Below, piece by piece: positions 35,330 through 44,113 of a stretch of DNA of 64,000 nt. Under the pieces are notes generated by a model that did not search any database, had not been told where the DNA came from, and was given only the letters and a program-made list of their open reading frames with translations. This DNA comes from Bacteroidota bacterium. Lineage in GTDB: Bacteria > Bacteroidota > Bacteroidia > Sphingobacteriales > Sphingobacteriaceae. A program made the position numbers and the translations under genes. The stretch covers positions 1 through 64,000 of the forward strand of contig JAFDZM010000030.1 of assembly GCA_018266915.1 (NCBI GenBank), written 5' to 3'. Position 1 is the stretch's first letter. Every line of letters begins with the position of its first letter.

Positions 35330-36346
35330 TTACCATCCGCGACGGGGAGACACCACCCTGTCCTGATTGTTGAGCATCAGACCGATTACGATCTCGTGCG
35401 TGCCATTGCTTACTGTACGTAATGCCGAAGTAGTATAATCATAGGAATAGCTGATATTGATTAATGAACTGATATTCAGCCCAAGGAGTCCGGCAACTGA
35501 ATCTTGATTGCGGTAAGCCGCCCCTATCCAGAACCGGTCCTTGAATGCCAGTTTCATATTTACATCAAAAGCAACGGGCTCAGGCTGTATAATTTTCAGC
35601 AAAGCGGATGGCATGAGTGTCATATCGTCCGATAGGTACACTTTATAGCCGGCAGTCACAAAATATTGCGGTACCGTTTTACTCTTACTGTAGTTATTAT
35701 TGGTCGTGGTAAAATATTGATTTTGTGACAATAGCTGCTGAGCCGAAATACCGAAATAATAATCCGCAGAATATCCCCATACGCCTATACTCAGATCAGG
35801 TTTCCATTGACTATTGTTCCCATTTGTTATCGCCGGATCATTCGGGTTTTCGAGTAATAATTGGGATGTATTCAGGCTGATATGATTAAGCCCTGCTGCC
35901 ACACCTAAAGACAAATTAAAATTACTTGCCAAGCCCATATGGTAGGCATAAGTTGCATCGACATTGGTAGTACTTATTGGCCCCGCCTGATCTGATACCA
36001 TCATAAAACCCAAACCATGATGCGGCTCGGCAGCTTCATAGTTCTGACTGTATAAGCGACTATAAGGATTTGCCTCGTTACCAGGCGACATAGAGGCGGC
36101 ATCGCCCTGTACAAAATCAGATCCGAATGGTGCACTAACTGTCAGGTAACTTGTGATTGGGGCTCCCTGAAGACCAGTCCATTGGCTGCGATAACCGGCT
36201 TTCAGGTCGATATAATTTTCAATGCCTGTTACAGCGGGGTTTAATAATAAATTATTAAATACATATTGTGTGTATTGCGGCTTTTGCTGCGCATTACTTA
36301 TCTGGAAGAATAAGACTAAAATAAACGAGTGTAAAAGTTTCTTCAT
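35330..36346 (-). CDS. PorP/SprF family outer-membrane protein
   Basis: A 338-residue protein with signal peptide ('MKKLLHSFILVLFFQISNAQ') and the PorP/SprF opening 'QPQYTQYVFNNLLLNPAVTGIENYIDLKAGYRSQWTGLQGAP' (start of mature protein). A beta-barrel follows ('LGFMMVSDQAGPIS', 'FWIGAAYRNQDSVAGLLGLN'). Family members work with type IX secretion and gliding in Bacteroidota, often one per secreted substrate. No SprB-like adhesin or T9SS C-terminal domain protein is next to it. The ATG at 36346 begins the signal peptide. Confidence 0.9.
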   Translation of the reverse strand: MKKLLHSFILVLFFQISNAQQKPQYTQYVFNNLLLNPAVTGIENYIDLKAGYRSQWTGLQGAPITSYLTVSAPFGSDFVQGDAASMSPGNEANPYSRLYSQNYEAAEPHHGLGFMMVSDQAGPISTTNVDATYAYHMGLASNFNLSLGVAAGLNHISLNTSQLLLENPNDPAITNGNNSQWKPDLSIGVWGYSADYYFGISAQQLLSQNQYFTTTNNNYSKSKTVPQYFVTAGYKVYLSDDMTLMPSALLKIIQPEPVAFDVNMKLAFKDRFWIGAAYRNQDSVAGLLGLNISSLINISYSYDYTTSALRTVSNGTHEIVIGLMLNNQDRVVSPRRGW

Positions 36347-36493
36347 CCTGGTGGGCAATATCACACTTCCAAAACAGAGTTTAATAAGGTTTACTGTGAA
36401 TAAGAAAATATTGACTTATTCTTTTCAAAGGAACAAAATAAAAATAAGAAATGATATATAAAATGGACACCCGGATGATTAAAGAAGAATTTA

Positions 36494-36940
36494 CTACCCT
36501 TGTTTGGTTAGTTTAGCTAATTGCAAATTGGCCTGATGTAATTTCTGGGCTAAATCCTTGTTTTCACGGCGCAGGTGGTAAATCTCCAGCGCATTTTGAA
36601 TATAGAGCTTCAACTCATCATTCTGCCAGGGTTTTACCAGGTATTTATAAACCTGTCCCCGGTTGATAGCATCCATCACCGCATTCATGTCTGAGAAACC
36701 TGTAAGGAGAATCCGGATGGTATCAGGATATACAGGTATAATGGATTCCAGGAACTCTATTCCTGTCATTCCGGGCATACGCTGATCGGTAATGATAACC
36801 CCTATTTCATTGGTATCTAATATCTTTCGGCCTTCACGAGCCGAATGTGCCGTATAGATGTCAAAATCGCGCCTGAACGCTGCCTTAAAACTATTTAGAT
36901 TATTAATTTCATCGTCAACGTACAGAACTCCGTAAGACAT
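36494..36940 (-). CDS. Single-domain response regulator with C-terminal coiled coil
   Basis: The 148-residue protein is a receiver domain with the acidic pair D9/D10 ('LYVDDEINNL'), the phosphoacceptor D52 ('VIITDQRMPGMTG'), T80 ('ILLTGFSD') and K103 ('YLVKPW'). The receiver is followed by about 30 residues of helix ('RRENKDLAQKLHQANLQL') but no output domain. The sequence type ('VDDE.NNL..F...FR', 'VKPW') is that of receivers found in RpfG and hybrid kinases. It is divergent from the histidine kinase at 37059, its likely partner. Confidence 0.9.
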   Translation of the reverse strand: MSYGVLYVDDEINNLNSFKAAFRRDFDIYTAHSAREGRKILDTNEIGVIITDQRMPGMTGIEFLESIIPVYPDTIRILLTGFSDMNAVMDAINRGQVYKYLVKPWQNDELKLYIQNALEIYHLRRENKDLAQKLHQANLQLAKLTKQG

Positions 36941-37058
36941 ACAGCTGGATTTAGAGTTTTAGGTATAAAAACTTTAACTGAAAAAATTCTTAAAAGTTTA
37001 ATTTTCTCCGCATTTTTAATATTAAATCAGACCAATTGCGAAGAAGCCATTTGTAAAA

Positions 37059-39203
37059 ATGAGAAAAATATTCCTAATCATAGGCTTTATCTTACAAAAT
37101 ACTTTGCTTTTCGCAGTCCCGGCAGATACTTTAAGCATTCACGAAAAAGAAACCAGGCTTTTAACTCATAATTATTTTTTAGAATTGGAGGACCCGAATG
37201 GTTCCTACAAAATACAGGACATCATATCCAGCACGGGCTTCCACCCTGTTGCTTCTTTATTACCTATTTTGAGTTATTCCAAATCAATCACATGGCTCAA
37301 ATTTGTATTAAAAAATAAAACTACACGCGCATTTGTGCCAATAAATATCGGTCCGGGGGTGATTGACAATTTTGATATTTATTACGCAGATCCTGACAAA
37401 AGCAAGCACATTATTAACTTAACTTCTGATATTCCCTCACGCGACTCAAAACTGATCAAACAAAACAACACCTTTATTAACTGCATCATTTTTCCTGACT
37501 CTGTTCGCACTATTTACCTCCGTATCAAAAGTAACGCACCGGGGGTAGTACCTATTCAGATAAGCAGTGCCAATGAGTATTTTAAAAGTTCGGACTTCAA
37601 CAACATTGTTGCAGGTGGCTTTATGGGTATAGTACTAATAATGGCTTTTTACAACCTGATGCTCTACACCATTATTAAAGATTTGAGCTACTTATATTAT
37701 GTATTCTATATTATCTTTTTAGGGCTATCCCAATTGTTTCTGCGTGGTTATGGAATTACTTTTTTCCTGACCAAAAAAGTGATTCTGAACAATTACTTTA
37801 TTCCTTTTACGAGGATACTTTTTGGTTACTCGATATTATTATTTACATCAGAATTTTTGCAATTAAAACAAACGCTTAAATCTTATTATAAATATTATTA
37901 CTTGTTATATGCCTTATATACGATCTCGCTCATCACCATTATAAGCGGGCATGTATTGTTTGCTTATAATTTTATCACTTACACAAGTGTAGTAACGGCG
38001 GTTAGTCTATTATACATAGGGGGATTGCTATATTTCAGAGGATTTAAGCCGGCAAAATATTTTATGCTCGGATGGGGCATTTTCCTGGTATCTATCTTAA
38101 TATCGGTAGCACGCAGCAGGGGCTATATTGTACACAATGATTTTACGGTTAATATAGTTCTTTATACTTCTTCAATTGAGCTGATACTATTCTCAATAGC
38201 CCTTGCCGATAAGATCAGCTTTTACCGAAGACAAACTATTGAGATGCAGCAGCTCTCTCTTAACATTGCGAAGGAAAATGAGCGGCTCATCACCGAGCAA
38301 AATATTCTGCTTGAATCAGAAGTTAATGCACGGACGAACCAGTTAATTCAAACGAATCATGACCTTTCTGCAACTATCGAAAATCTGCAATCGACCCAAA
38401 CTAAACTGATAGAAACCGAGAAGATGGCATCGTTGGGTCAGCTTACAGCAGGCATTGCGCATGAAATCAATAATCCCATTAATTTCGTCAGTTCGAACGT
38501 TAAACCGTTACGGTTAGATTTTCTGGAGATATTTTCATTGCTCGACAAATACAAGGAAGCCGGTGAAAAACCAGATAGAAAAGAATTATTTGCACTGGCA
38601 AATCAATACAATGAAAACATTGATGTTAATTTTCTGAAGAAAGAAATAATCATCCTGTTGGATGGAATTGAAGAAGGCGCCCACCGGACAGCAGAAATTG
38701 TACAAAGCCTGCGGACCTTTAGCCGTACGGATGAGAAAATACTGAAACTGATCGACATCAATAAAGCTGTACTGAACACGCTGATATTGTTAAGAAGCTC
38801 TATACCTTATAATATCGAGATAAAGCCCGTTTTGAGTAAGCTTCCCCTGTTGAATTGTTACCCCGGCAAAATAAACCAGGTATTGGTTAACCTGATTAAT
38901 AATGGCATACAGGCAATCAGGTGCAAAGAAAACCAGGTTAATGAATCTATATCGATTATTACATCCGATAGCACGGAGTATATTATTATTCAGATAACGG
39001 ATACCGGCGTAGGGATGAGCAAAGAAGTGAAACAAAAAATATTCGACCCATTTTTTACTACAAAAGAGGTAGGCGAAGGCACAGGCCTTGGATTATCCAT
39101 TGTATTTGGGATAATTGAAGACCACAAGGGAAAAATTGATGTGCACTCCGAGCCGGATAAAGGCACCACCTTTACCATTTCACTTCCTAAAAACCTGGAA
39201 TGA
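37059..39203 (+). CDS. 7TMR-DISM sensor histidine kinase
   Basis: A 714-residue membrane kinase. Order: signal peptide, periplasmic 7TMR-DISMED2 domain (about 35-165; 'SITWLKFVLKNKT', 'TIYLRIKSNAPGVVPI'), seven membrane helices (about 185-385), a coiled coil (390-445), the dimerisation domain with H468 ('MASLGQLTAGIAHEINNPINF'), and a HATPase domain with the N box ('NQVLVNLINNGIQAI'), G1 'ITDTGVGMS', F box 'IFDPFFTTK' and G2 'GEGTGLGLSIV'. DISMED2 resembles carbohydrate-binding folds, so a sugar-like ligand is possible. The response regulator is encoded divergently 118 bp away. Confidence 0.93.
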   Translation: MRKIFLIIGFILQNTLLFAVPADTLSIHEKETRLLTHNYFLELEDPNGSYKIQDIISSTGFHPVASLLPILSYSKSITWLKFVLKNKTTRAFVPINIGPGVIDNFDIYYADPDKSKHIINLTSDIPSRDSKLIKQNNTFINCIIFPDSVRTIYLRIKSNAPGVVPIQISSANEYFKSSDFNNIVAGGFMGIVLIMAFYNLMLYTIIKDLSYLYYVFYIIFLGLSQLFLRGYGITFFLTKKVILNNYFIPFTRILFGYSILLFTSEFLQLKQTLKSYYKYYYLLYALYTISLITIISGHVLFAYNFITYTSVVTAVSLLYIGGLLYFRGFKPAKYFMLGWGIFLVSILISVARSRGYIVHNDFTVNIVLYTSSIELILFSIALADKISFYRRQTIEMQQLSLNIAKENERLITEQNILLESEVNARTNQLIQTNHDLSATIENLQSTQTKLIETEKMASLGQLTAGIAHEINNPINFVSSNVKPLRLDFLEIFSLLDKYKEAGEKPDRKELFALANQYNENIDVNFLKKEIIILLDGIEEGAHRTAEIVQSLRTFSRTDEKILKLIDINKAVLNTLILLRSSIPYNIEIKPVLSKLPLLNCYPGKINQVLVNLINNGIQAIRCKENQVNESISIITSDSTEYIIIQITDTGVGMSKEVKQKIFDPFFTTKEVGEGTGLGLSIVFGIIEDHKGKIDVHSEPDKGTTFTISLPKNLE

Positions 39204-39207
39204 TCGG

Positions 39208-39912
39208 TTAAAAAAATTTATCCGGATTAGGTACCAGGTTCAAAAACGACTCCATATTTTGCTGGTAGTTTGACTGATCGAGCCGGTAATAAAAGGCACC
39301 TTTCTTGGATGAAGTTTTATCTTTTTCGGCCAATTTCACCAGTAAACCTGTTGAAAGCAGTTTGCGGCTGAAATTACGGTCGTCAAACTCTGTTTGGTAA
39401 ACGCCTTCATATAAAGCTTGTAGTTGTGGAATAGTGAATTTTTCAGGCAGTAACTGGAAGAGGATTGGGTGCAAAGCAGCCTTATAGCGCAATTGGCGCA
39501 ATGCCAGTTTGACCATCTCGTTATGATCAAATATCAACTCAGGAACCTCCGTAAGTAAAAACCATTCGGGGTGATATTCCTCGCTAAGTTGCTTTTCATA
39601 TTGATGGATATCAATTAATGCATAATAGGCAACCGAGAGTGTTCGTTCAACCGGGTCACGGTCAGGTTTGCCAAATACATGAAACTGATCCATGTATACG
39701 TCCTTTAGCCCGGTGCGTTGTTCCAATACACGGATAGCAGCATCTTCAGGTGATTCATCAGGTTGGATGAACCCTCCCATTAAACTCCATTTATTCTTTT
39801 CTGGCTCAATGGCCCTTTGCACCAATAACAGTTTTATATTCCAGCCGTCAAATCCAAAAATGATACAATCTGTTGCAACTAAAATTCGTTTTTCGCCGGT
39901 ATATCTCTGCAT
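39208..39912 (-). CDS. Nudix-domain transcriptional regulator (NrtR/AraR-like)
   Basis: A 234-residue protein. Residues 5-150 are a Nudix fold, but the catalytic Nudix box reads 'GGFIQPDESPEDAAIRVLEQRTGL': RE is RV and EE is EQ, so hydrolase activity is unlikely. The C-terminal 70 residues form a winged helix ('FTIPQLQALYEGVYQTEFDDRNFSRKLLSTGLL'). This layout matches Nudix-related transcription factors such as NrtR and the Bacteroides AraR, which sense NAD precursors or sugars. It may control the divergent PhyH/Gfo-Idh genes, but that is only inferred. Confidence 0.85.
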   Translation of the reverse strand: MQRYTGEKRILVATDCIIFGFDGWNIKLLLVQRAIEPEKNKWSLMGGFIQPDESPEDAAIRVLEQRTGLKDVYMDQFHVFGKPDRDPVERTLSVAYYALIDIHQYEKQLSEEYHPEWFLLTEVPELIFDHNEMVKLALRQLRYKAALHPILFQLLPEKFTIPQLQALYEGVYQTEFDDRNFSRKLLSTGLLVKLAEKDKTSSKKGAFYYRLDQSNYQQNMESFLNLVPNPDKFF

Positions 39913-40075
39913 AAAGTTTGTCTTGGTTTACAATTGTAAAAATAAATCCGAAGTATTAAAAATTAATATCTTATCTCTTTTCTAATGTTAATCTAACCGA
40001 AATTAAAACAATTTTTAAAGAAAGGTTATCTAAAATAGAGCGTAATGTTATAGCTTTAACACATAAACCAATTAT

Positions 40076-40924
40076 ATGTCTTTTACAAGTTTTAACCCGG
40101 ATCAAATAGCCGATTTCCATCGCGACGGCTATGTGGTGGTGAGAAATTTCTGCTCACAGCAGGAAACAGATAAGTTGTATAAAACTGCAATTGAAGATGA
40201 TGCGATGCGAAAGAATGCTTTGGACCTGAATGATTTGAGTGGTAAAAAAACAAGGTTATCCCTGTGGTTTACTCCTGGCAATGATGTATTCGGATATCTT
40301 ACACGCAGTGAAAGAATGATAAACTCCGTTGCTCAGTTATTGGATAGCGACGCACCTGTTTGCCATTTCCATTCCAAACTGATGCAAAAAGAGCCAAAAA
40401 TTGGCGGTGCATGGGAATGGCACCAGGATTATGGCTATTGGTACAAAAACCAGTTTATGTTTCCCGATCAGCTAATCAGTGTGATGGTAGCTCTGACACC
40501 TGCCAATAAAGAAAACGGTTGCCTGCAGGTGATAAAAGGATCGCATAAATTAGGCCGGGTAAATCATGGCTTTTCGGGCGAGCAGGTTGGCGCAGATATG
40601 ACAATGGTAGATAATGCATTAAAGACTATGAAATTGATTTATAGCGAATTAAATCCGGGTGACGCTTTATTCTTCCACAGTAATTTATTGCATAGGTCTG
40701 AGGCAAATTTATCCAATCATCCCCGCTGGTCTATCATCTCCTGTTTTTCGTCGCAGTCCAACCTGGCTTACAATGAAACATCCACTTCATGGAAAACCCC
40801 GGTTGACATAGTGCCAGATGAAGCGATACTGCAATGGGAAGCCGAATCATTATCCGGAAACGATTTCCTGAAAAAGGAAAACGACCCGGCTTTGAAGGAT
40901 ACTGGATGGGAAAAGCAGGTTTGA
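40076..40924 (+). CDS. Phytanoyl-CoA dioxygenase family protein
   Basis: A 282-residue Fe(II)/2-oxoglutarate-dependent dioxygenase of the PhyH type. Seen: 'FHRDGYVVVRNFCSQQE' at the N-terminus, the iron ligands in 'WEWHQDYGYWY' (HxD) and 'NLLHRSEANLSNHPRWS' (distal His and the Arg for 2-oxoglutarate), and 'GCLQVIKGSHKLGRV'. The substrate is not predictable. The next gene is a Gfo/Idh/MocA oxidoreductase 110 bp downstream; such pairs occur in Bacteroidota sugar or cyclitol gene clusters. Confidence 0.88.
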   Translation: MSFTSFNPDQIADFHRDGYVVVRNFCSQQETDKLYKTAIEDDAMRKNALDLNDLSGKKTRLSLWFTPGNDVFGYLTRSERMINSVAQLLDSDAPVCHFHSKLMQKEPKIGGAWEWHQDYGYWYKNQFMFPDQLISVMVALTPANKENGCLQVIKGSHKLGRVNHGFSGEQVGADMTMVDNALKTMKLIYSELNPGDALFFHSNLLHRSEANLSNHPRWSIISCFSSQSNLAYNETSTSWKTPVDIVPDEAILQWEAESLSGNDFLKKENDPALKDTGWEKQV

Positions 40925-41032
40925 AAGTTGGAAGGTTAAAAAGTTGGAAAGTTGTTTTCTGGCTCACCTTACAACACTCACAAACCAAAACATTACAACC
41001 TTTTAACTTTACAACATTACAACTATAGAAAA
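40925..41032. repeat. GTTGGAAGGTT / AACATTACAACTT word repeat
   Basis: After the PhyH stop: AAGTTGGAAGG, AAAAGTTGGAAAGTTG on the left, then TTACAACACTC, ACATTACAACC, TTTACAACATTACAAC on the right, ending at the next start codon. Again direct copies on each side and complementary words between them (GTTG/CAAC). Confidence 0.65.
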
Positions 41033-41034
41033 AA

Positions 41035-42222
41035 ATGAAAATAGCTATGCTTGGTTCGGGCTTCATCGCCCGCTTTTATGCTGACTCGCTGGCTGCTCAG
41101 CGCAGGAAAGATGTATTGGTAAGTGTTTACTCACGCAGTATGGAAAGGGCCGAAAAGTTTGCCAAAGGCTACGGTTTACCGCATTACAGCAACAGTCTTG
41201 AAGAAGTTGTTGGGCATCCTGACGTAGATGTGGTGGTGATCGCTTTATCAAATGATCTTCACCTCGGCGCTGTTGAGGCCTGCGCAAAAGCTGGCAAGCA
41301 TGTGTTATGTACCAAACCATTAGGACGTACAGGTGAAGAAGCCAAGAAGATGCTGGAAATGGTAGAAAAAGCAGGCATTATGGGTGGTTACCTGGAAGAC
41401 TTGTGCTATACGCCTAAATTCCTGAAATCACTTAACAGTGTAAAAGCTGGAAGCATTGGCCGAGTATTATGGGCAAAATCAAGAGAAACTCACCCTGGCC
41501 CGCATAGCGACTGGTTCTGGAATATGGAGCAATCGGGCGGTGGCGCCATTGTCGATTTGGGCTGCCATTGTATCGAGATATCAAGAAACTTTATTGGCAA
41601 GGATATAAAACCGGTTGAAGTGATGTGCTGGGCCGCAACGCAAGTACATCCTATCGCTGCTGAAGACCATGCTATCGGTTTAGTAAAATACGCTAACGGC
41701 GTGATTGGCCAGTTTGAGGTGAGCTGGTGTTTCCGCGGGGGTATGGACTTACGTGACGAAGTAATGGGCAGCGAAGGCACTATCTGGTTGAATAACTTTC
41801 TGCGTACAGGTTTCGAGATGTTCAGCACAGGAAAAGGCACCAATTATGTAGCTGAAAAAGCTGAATCAAGCAGCGGCTGGTTGTTCCCTGTGGGTGATGA
41901 GGTACATGAGCTGGGTTATAGCCACATGTTTACCGATATGTTTGAATCTATCGAACAAAAACGTGAACCGATGGAAAGCTTTTACGACGGCTATATAGTG
42001 AATTGTATTATCGATGCGGCTTACCGTTCAGCAAAATCCCGCAATTGGGAACCTATTCAGTTAGATGATTGGCGCGGCAGAACTGATGTGACCGAAGGAC
42101 ATGAATTTGCTTCGTATGACGATCAATTCTACCTAATCAAAGAAGAGATATTACCAAACGGCGAAAAGAAGCTTATTCTGAAAGATAAGAAAACTGGTGC
42201 TGTTGAACGCAGGGATTTATAG
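41035..42222 (+). CDS. Gfo/Idh/MocA family oxidoreductase
   Basis: A 395-residue NAD(P)-dependent dehydrogenase-like protein. The N-terminal Rossmann fold starts 'KIAMLGSGFIARFYADSL' and continues to 'VLCTKPLGRTGEEAKKML' (the conserved KPL/EKP motif). The C-terminal alpha/beta domain contains 'GGGAIVDLGCHCIEISRNFIG', a typical substrate-contacting GxxxDxxxH-like block. Likely acts on a sugar, cyclitol or their derivatives. No signal peptide, so cytoplasmic. A strong terminator follows the stop. Confidence 0.9.
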   Translation: MKIAMLGSGFIARFYADSLAAQRRKDVLVSVYSRSMERAEKFAKGYGLPHYSNSLEEVVGHPDVDVVVIALSNDLHLGAVEACAKAGKHVLCTKPLGRTGEEAKKMLEMVEKAGIMGGYLEDLCYTPKFLKSLNSVKAGSIGRVLWAKSRETHPGPHSDWFWNMEQSGGGAIVDLGCHCIEISRNFIGKDIKPVEVMCWAATQVHPIAAEDHAIGLVKYANGVIGQFEVSWCFRGGMDLRDEVMGSEGTIWLNNFLRTGFEMFSTGKGTNYVAEKAESSSGWLFPVGDEVHELGYSHMFTDMFESIEQKREPMESFYDGYIVNCIIDAAYRSAKSRNWEPIQLDDWRGRTDVTEGHEFASYDDQFYLIKEEILPNGEKKLILKDKKTGAVERRDL

Positions 42223-42225
42223 AAA

Positions 42226-42286
42226 TATCTATTCAAAAAAAATAGCGATGGGTTTCAAACCCGTCGCTATTTTTTTTGAATAGATA
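42226..42286. terminator. 61-bp palindromic bidirectional terminator
   Basis: Arms of about 29 bp are almost perfectly complementary: TATCTATTC, an A run, ATAGCGA and GGGTT on the left, mirrored on the right, with a 3-base loop. An A run precedes and a T run follows the GC-rich core, so it works in both directions between the convergent oxidoreductase and ABC exporter genes. Confidence 0.95.
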
Positions 42287-42313
42287 CCTGATTAACCGGT
42301 TACTGATCACTGA

Positions 42314-44113
42314 TTAACTAACTCTTTTTCCATGCAATAACATATTGATCGCATGATCCAGCGAACCGGCTGGTATTACCTCACCTGAATTAACAAAGTA
42401 TATTTCATCCGCATTCTGGATAGTATTCAGCCTGTGCGCAATGATGACACGGGTTGTGGTTTCCGGTAGTTTTTCGAGGATATCACTTAATAGCTGTTCA
42501 GTTATAGTATCGATATTCGCTGTTGCTTCATCCAATATCAGTACTTCAGGGTTTCGTAAAACTGCGCGCATAAAAGCAATCAATTGTTTTTGACCAAGAC
42601 TGATACTATCGCCAGATGAAAGCACTTTTGTTTCAAGTCCATTCTCAAACATCGCCAGTAAGCTGCCGAGACTTGCCTCGCCTAAAACCTGCTCCAATTC
42701 TTCATTGGATGAATCTTTGTATATTTCATTACCGTACAGGATATTTTCTTTTACTGTGCCTGTGAACAGGAATGGCTCCTGCAAAATGAACCCTATTTTC
42801 TGGGTGCGCACATCTGCTTCATAAGAGCGGATGTCTTTTCCATCCAAAAAGACGGTGCCTTCTGTTGGGTCATATAAACGGGAAATCAGCGATGCTGTTG
42901 TTGTCTTACCTCCGCCTGTCGGACCAACCAATGCATAAGTTTTACCGCGTTCCAGTTTGAAATTAACATTATGCAGTATCTCATTACCTCCGGGATAAGC
43001 AAAATGCACATTCCTGAACTCCAGTAAAGCATCTGAAGTTTCCTTAGATTTTTCAGGAACGGTTACCAGGTTAGTTTCGAGCGAAAGTATCTGCGATATC
43101 CTGTCCCATCCTGCCATAGCAGTTTGGAAGCTTGTCCATAAGGTCGCTAGTTGTCGTAGCGGGTTGTAGAAGCTATTTGCATAAGATAAATAACTAATCA
43201 GCAAACCAACAGCAAAAAATTGGTAGTCCTTATCCTTAAATACTGTAATTGCAGGCTCATGCGTTGAAATAAGATATATACCATATGATAAAACAACCAA
43301 CTGCGCTGCGCTTGAAAGCAATGAGTAGATTGGTAAAAATATGTTATTGGCAATACCCGCTTTTATAGCCGTATCATAATTCTCCCTATTAGCTTCATCA
43401 AATCGTTTTCTGAAATAATCTCTACGATTAAAAGCTATTATCACGCGGAAGTTGTTCAGGCTCTCCTGTATTTCAGCGCTCATTCCTCCCACACTTTTCA
43501 GATTGGCCATATTCTTTCGTTTTACCCATGCTGAAAGTAATTTGGTAATCATCCATGCCAGGGCAGCAGGGATCAGAGTAGCAGCTCCAAGTTTTAGATT
43601 AATAGCCAGAAGAAATATTCCCGATCCTACCATTATGGCAATACTGCCAACAAATTGCATCAGCGACTGGCTGAAGAAGGTGTTGATCTTATCCGTATCG
43701 TTATTAACTCGCGAGATCAGGTCACCAGCCTTATTTTGATTAAAGAAAGCCACAGGCAATTGCTGTAGTTTGTTGAATATAGCATTCCGCAAAGTATACA
43801 ACATGCGTTGGCCCACGCCGCCCATCAGTTTAGTTTGCAGGTAACTGGCAACCAATCCACAGACATACATTCCTAACAAAATGGCCGAATAAACCAACAC
43901 ACCATGATAATCGCGTGGTATCACATATTTATCAATTGCATGCCCGATCATTAACGGGCCAATCAGATTTACACTCGAATTGATAAGTATAGCACCCAAT
44001 GCGAACCATAAAACTTTGCGCTCATACCTGATCAGTTCCAGCAGCTTTTTCAGTGCCGCCAGGGTGGATGTTTTTTCCTGTTGCGCTGAAAACTTATTTA
44101 GATCGTAATTCAT
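42314..44113 (-). CDS. ABC exporter half-transporter, subunit B (consensus Walker B, degenerate signature)
   Basis: From the ATG at 44113 the protein has 599 residues: six membrane helices (about 30-310) and an ATPase domain. Walker A 'GPTGGGKTTT' (about 395), Walker B with catalytic Glu 'VLILDEATANID' and the switch His 'IIAHRLNT' are intact, but the ABC signature reads 'SISLGQKQ' instead of LSGGQ. Together with the upstream partner it forms a heterodimer like TM287/288 or BmrCD, with one working ATP site. Its start lies inside the end of the partner gene (20-bp overlap). Probable substrate: lipid, peptide or drug. Confidence 0.92.
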   Translation of the reverse strand: MNYDLNKFSAQQEKTSTLAALKKLLELIRYERKVLWFALGAILINSSVNLIGPLMIGHAIDKYVIPRDYHGVLVYSAILLGMYVCGLVASYLQTKLMGGVGQRMLYTLRNAIFNKLQQLPVAFFNQNKAGDLISRVNNDTDKINTFFSQSLMQFVGSIAIMVGSGIFLLAINLKLGAATLIPAALAWMITKLLSAWVKRKNMANLKSVGGMSAEIQESLNNFRVIIAFNRRDYFRKRFDEANRENYDTAIKAGIANNIFLPIYSLLSSAAQLVVLSYGIYLISTHEPAITVFKDKDYQFFAVGLLISYLSYANSFYNPLRQLATLWTSFQTAMAGWDRISQILSLETNLVTVPEKSKETSDALLEFRNVHFAYPGGNEILHNVNFKLERGKTYALVGPTGGGKTTTASLISRLYDPTEGTVFLDGKDIRSYEADVRTQKIGFILQEPFLFTGTVKENILYGNEIYKDSSNEELEQVLGEASLGSLLAMFENGLETKVLSSGDSISLGQKQLIAFMRAVLRNPEVLILDEATANIDTITEQLLSDILEKLPETTTRVIIAHRLNTIQNADEIYFVNSGEVIPAGSLDHAINMLLHGKRVS

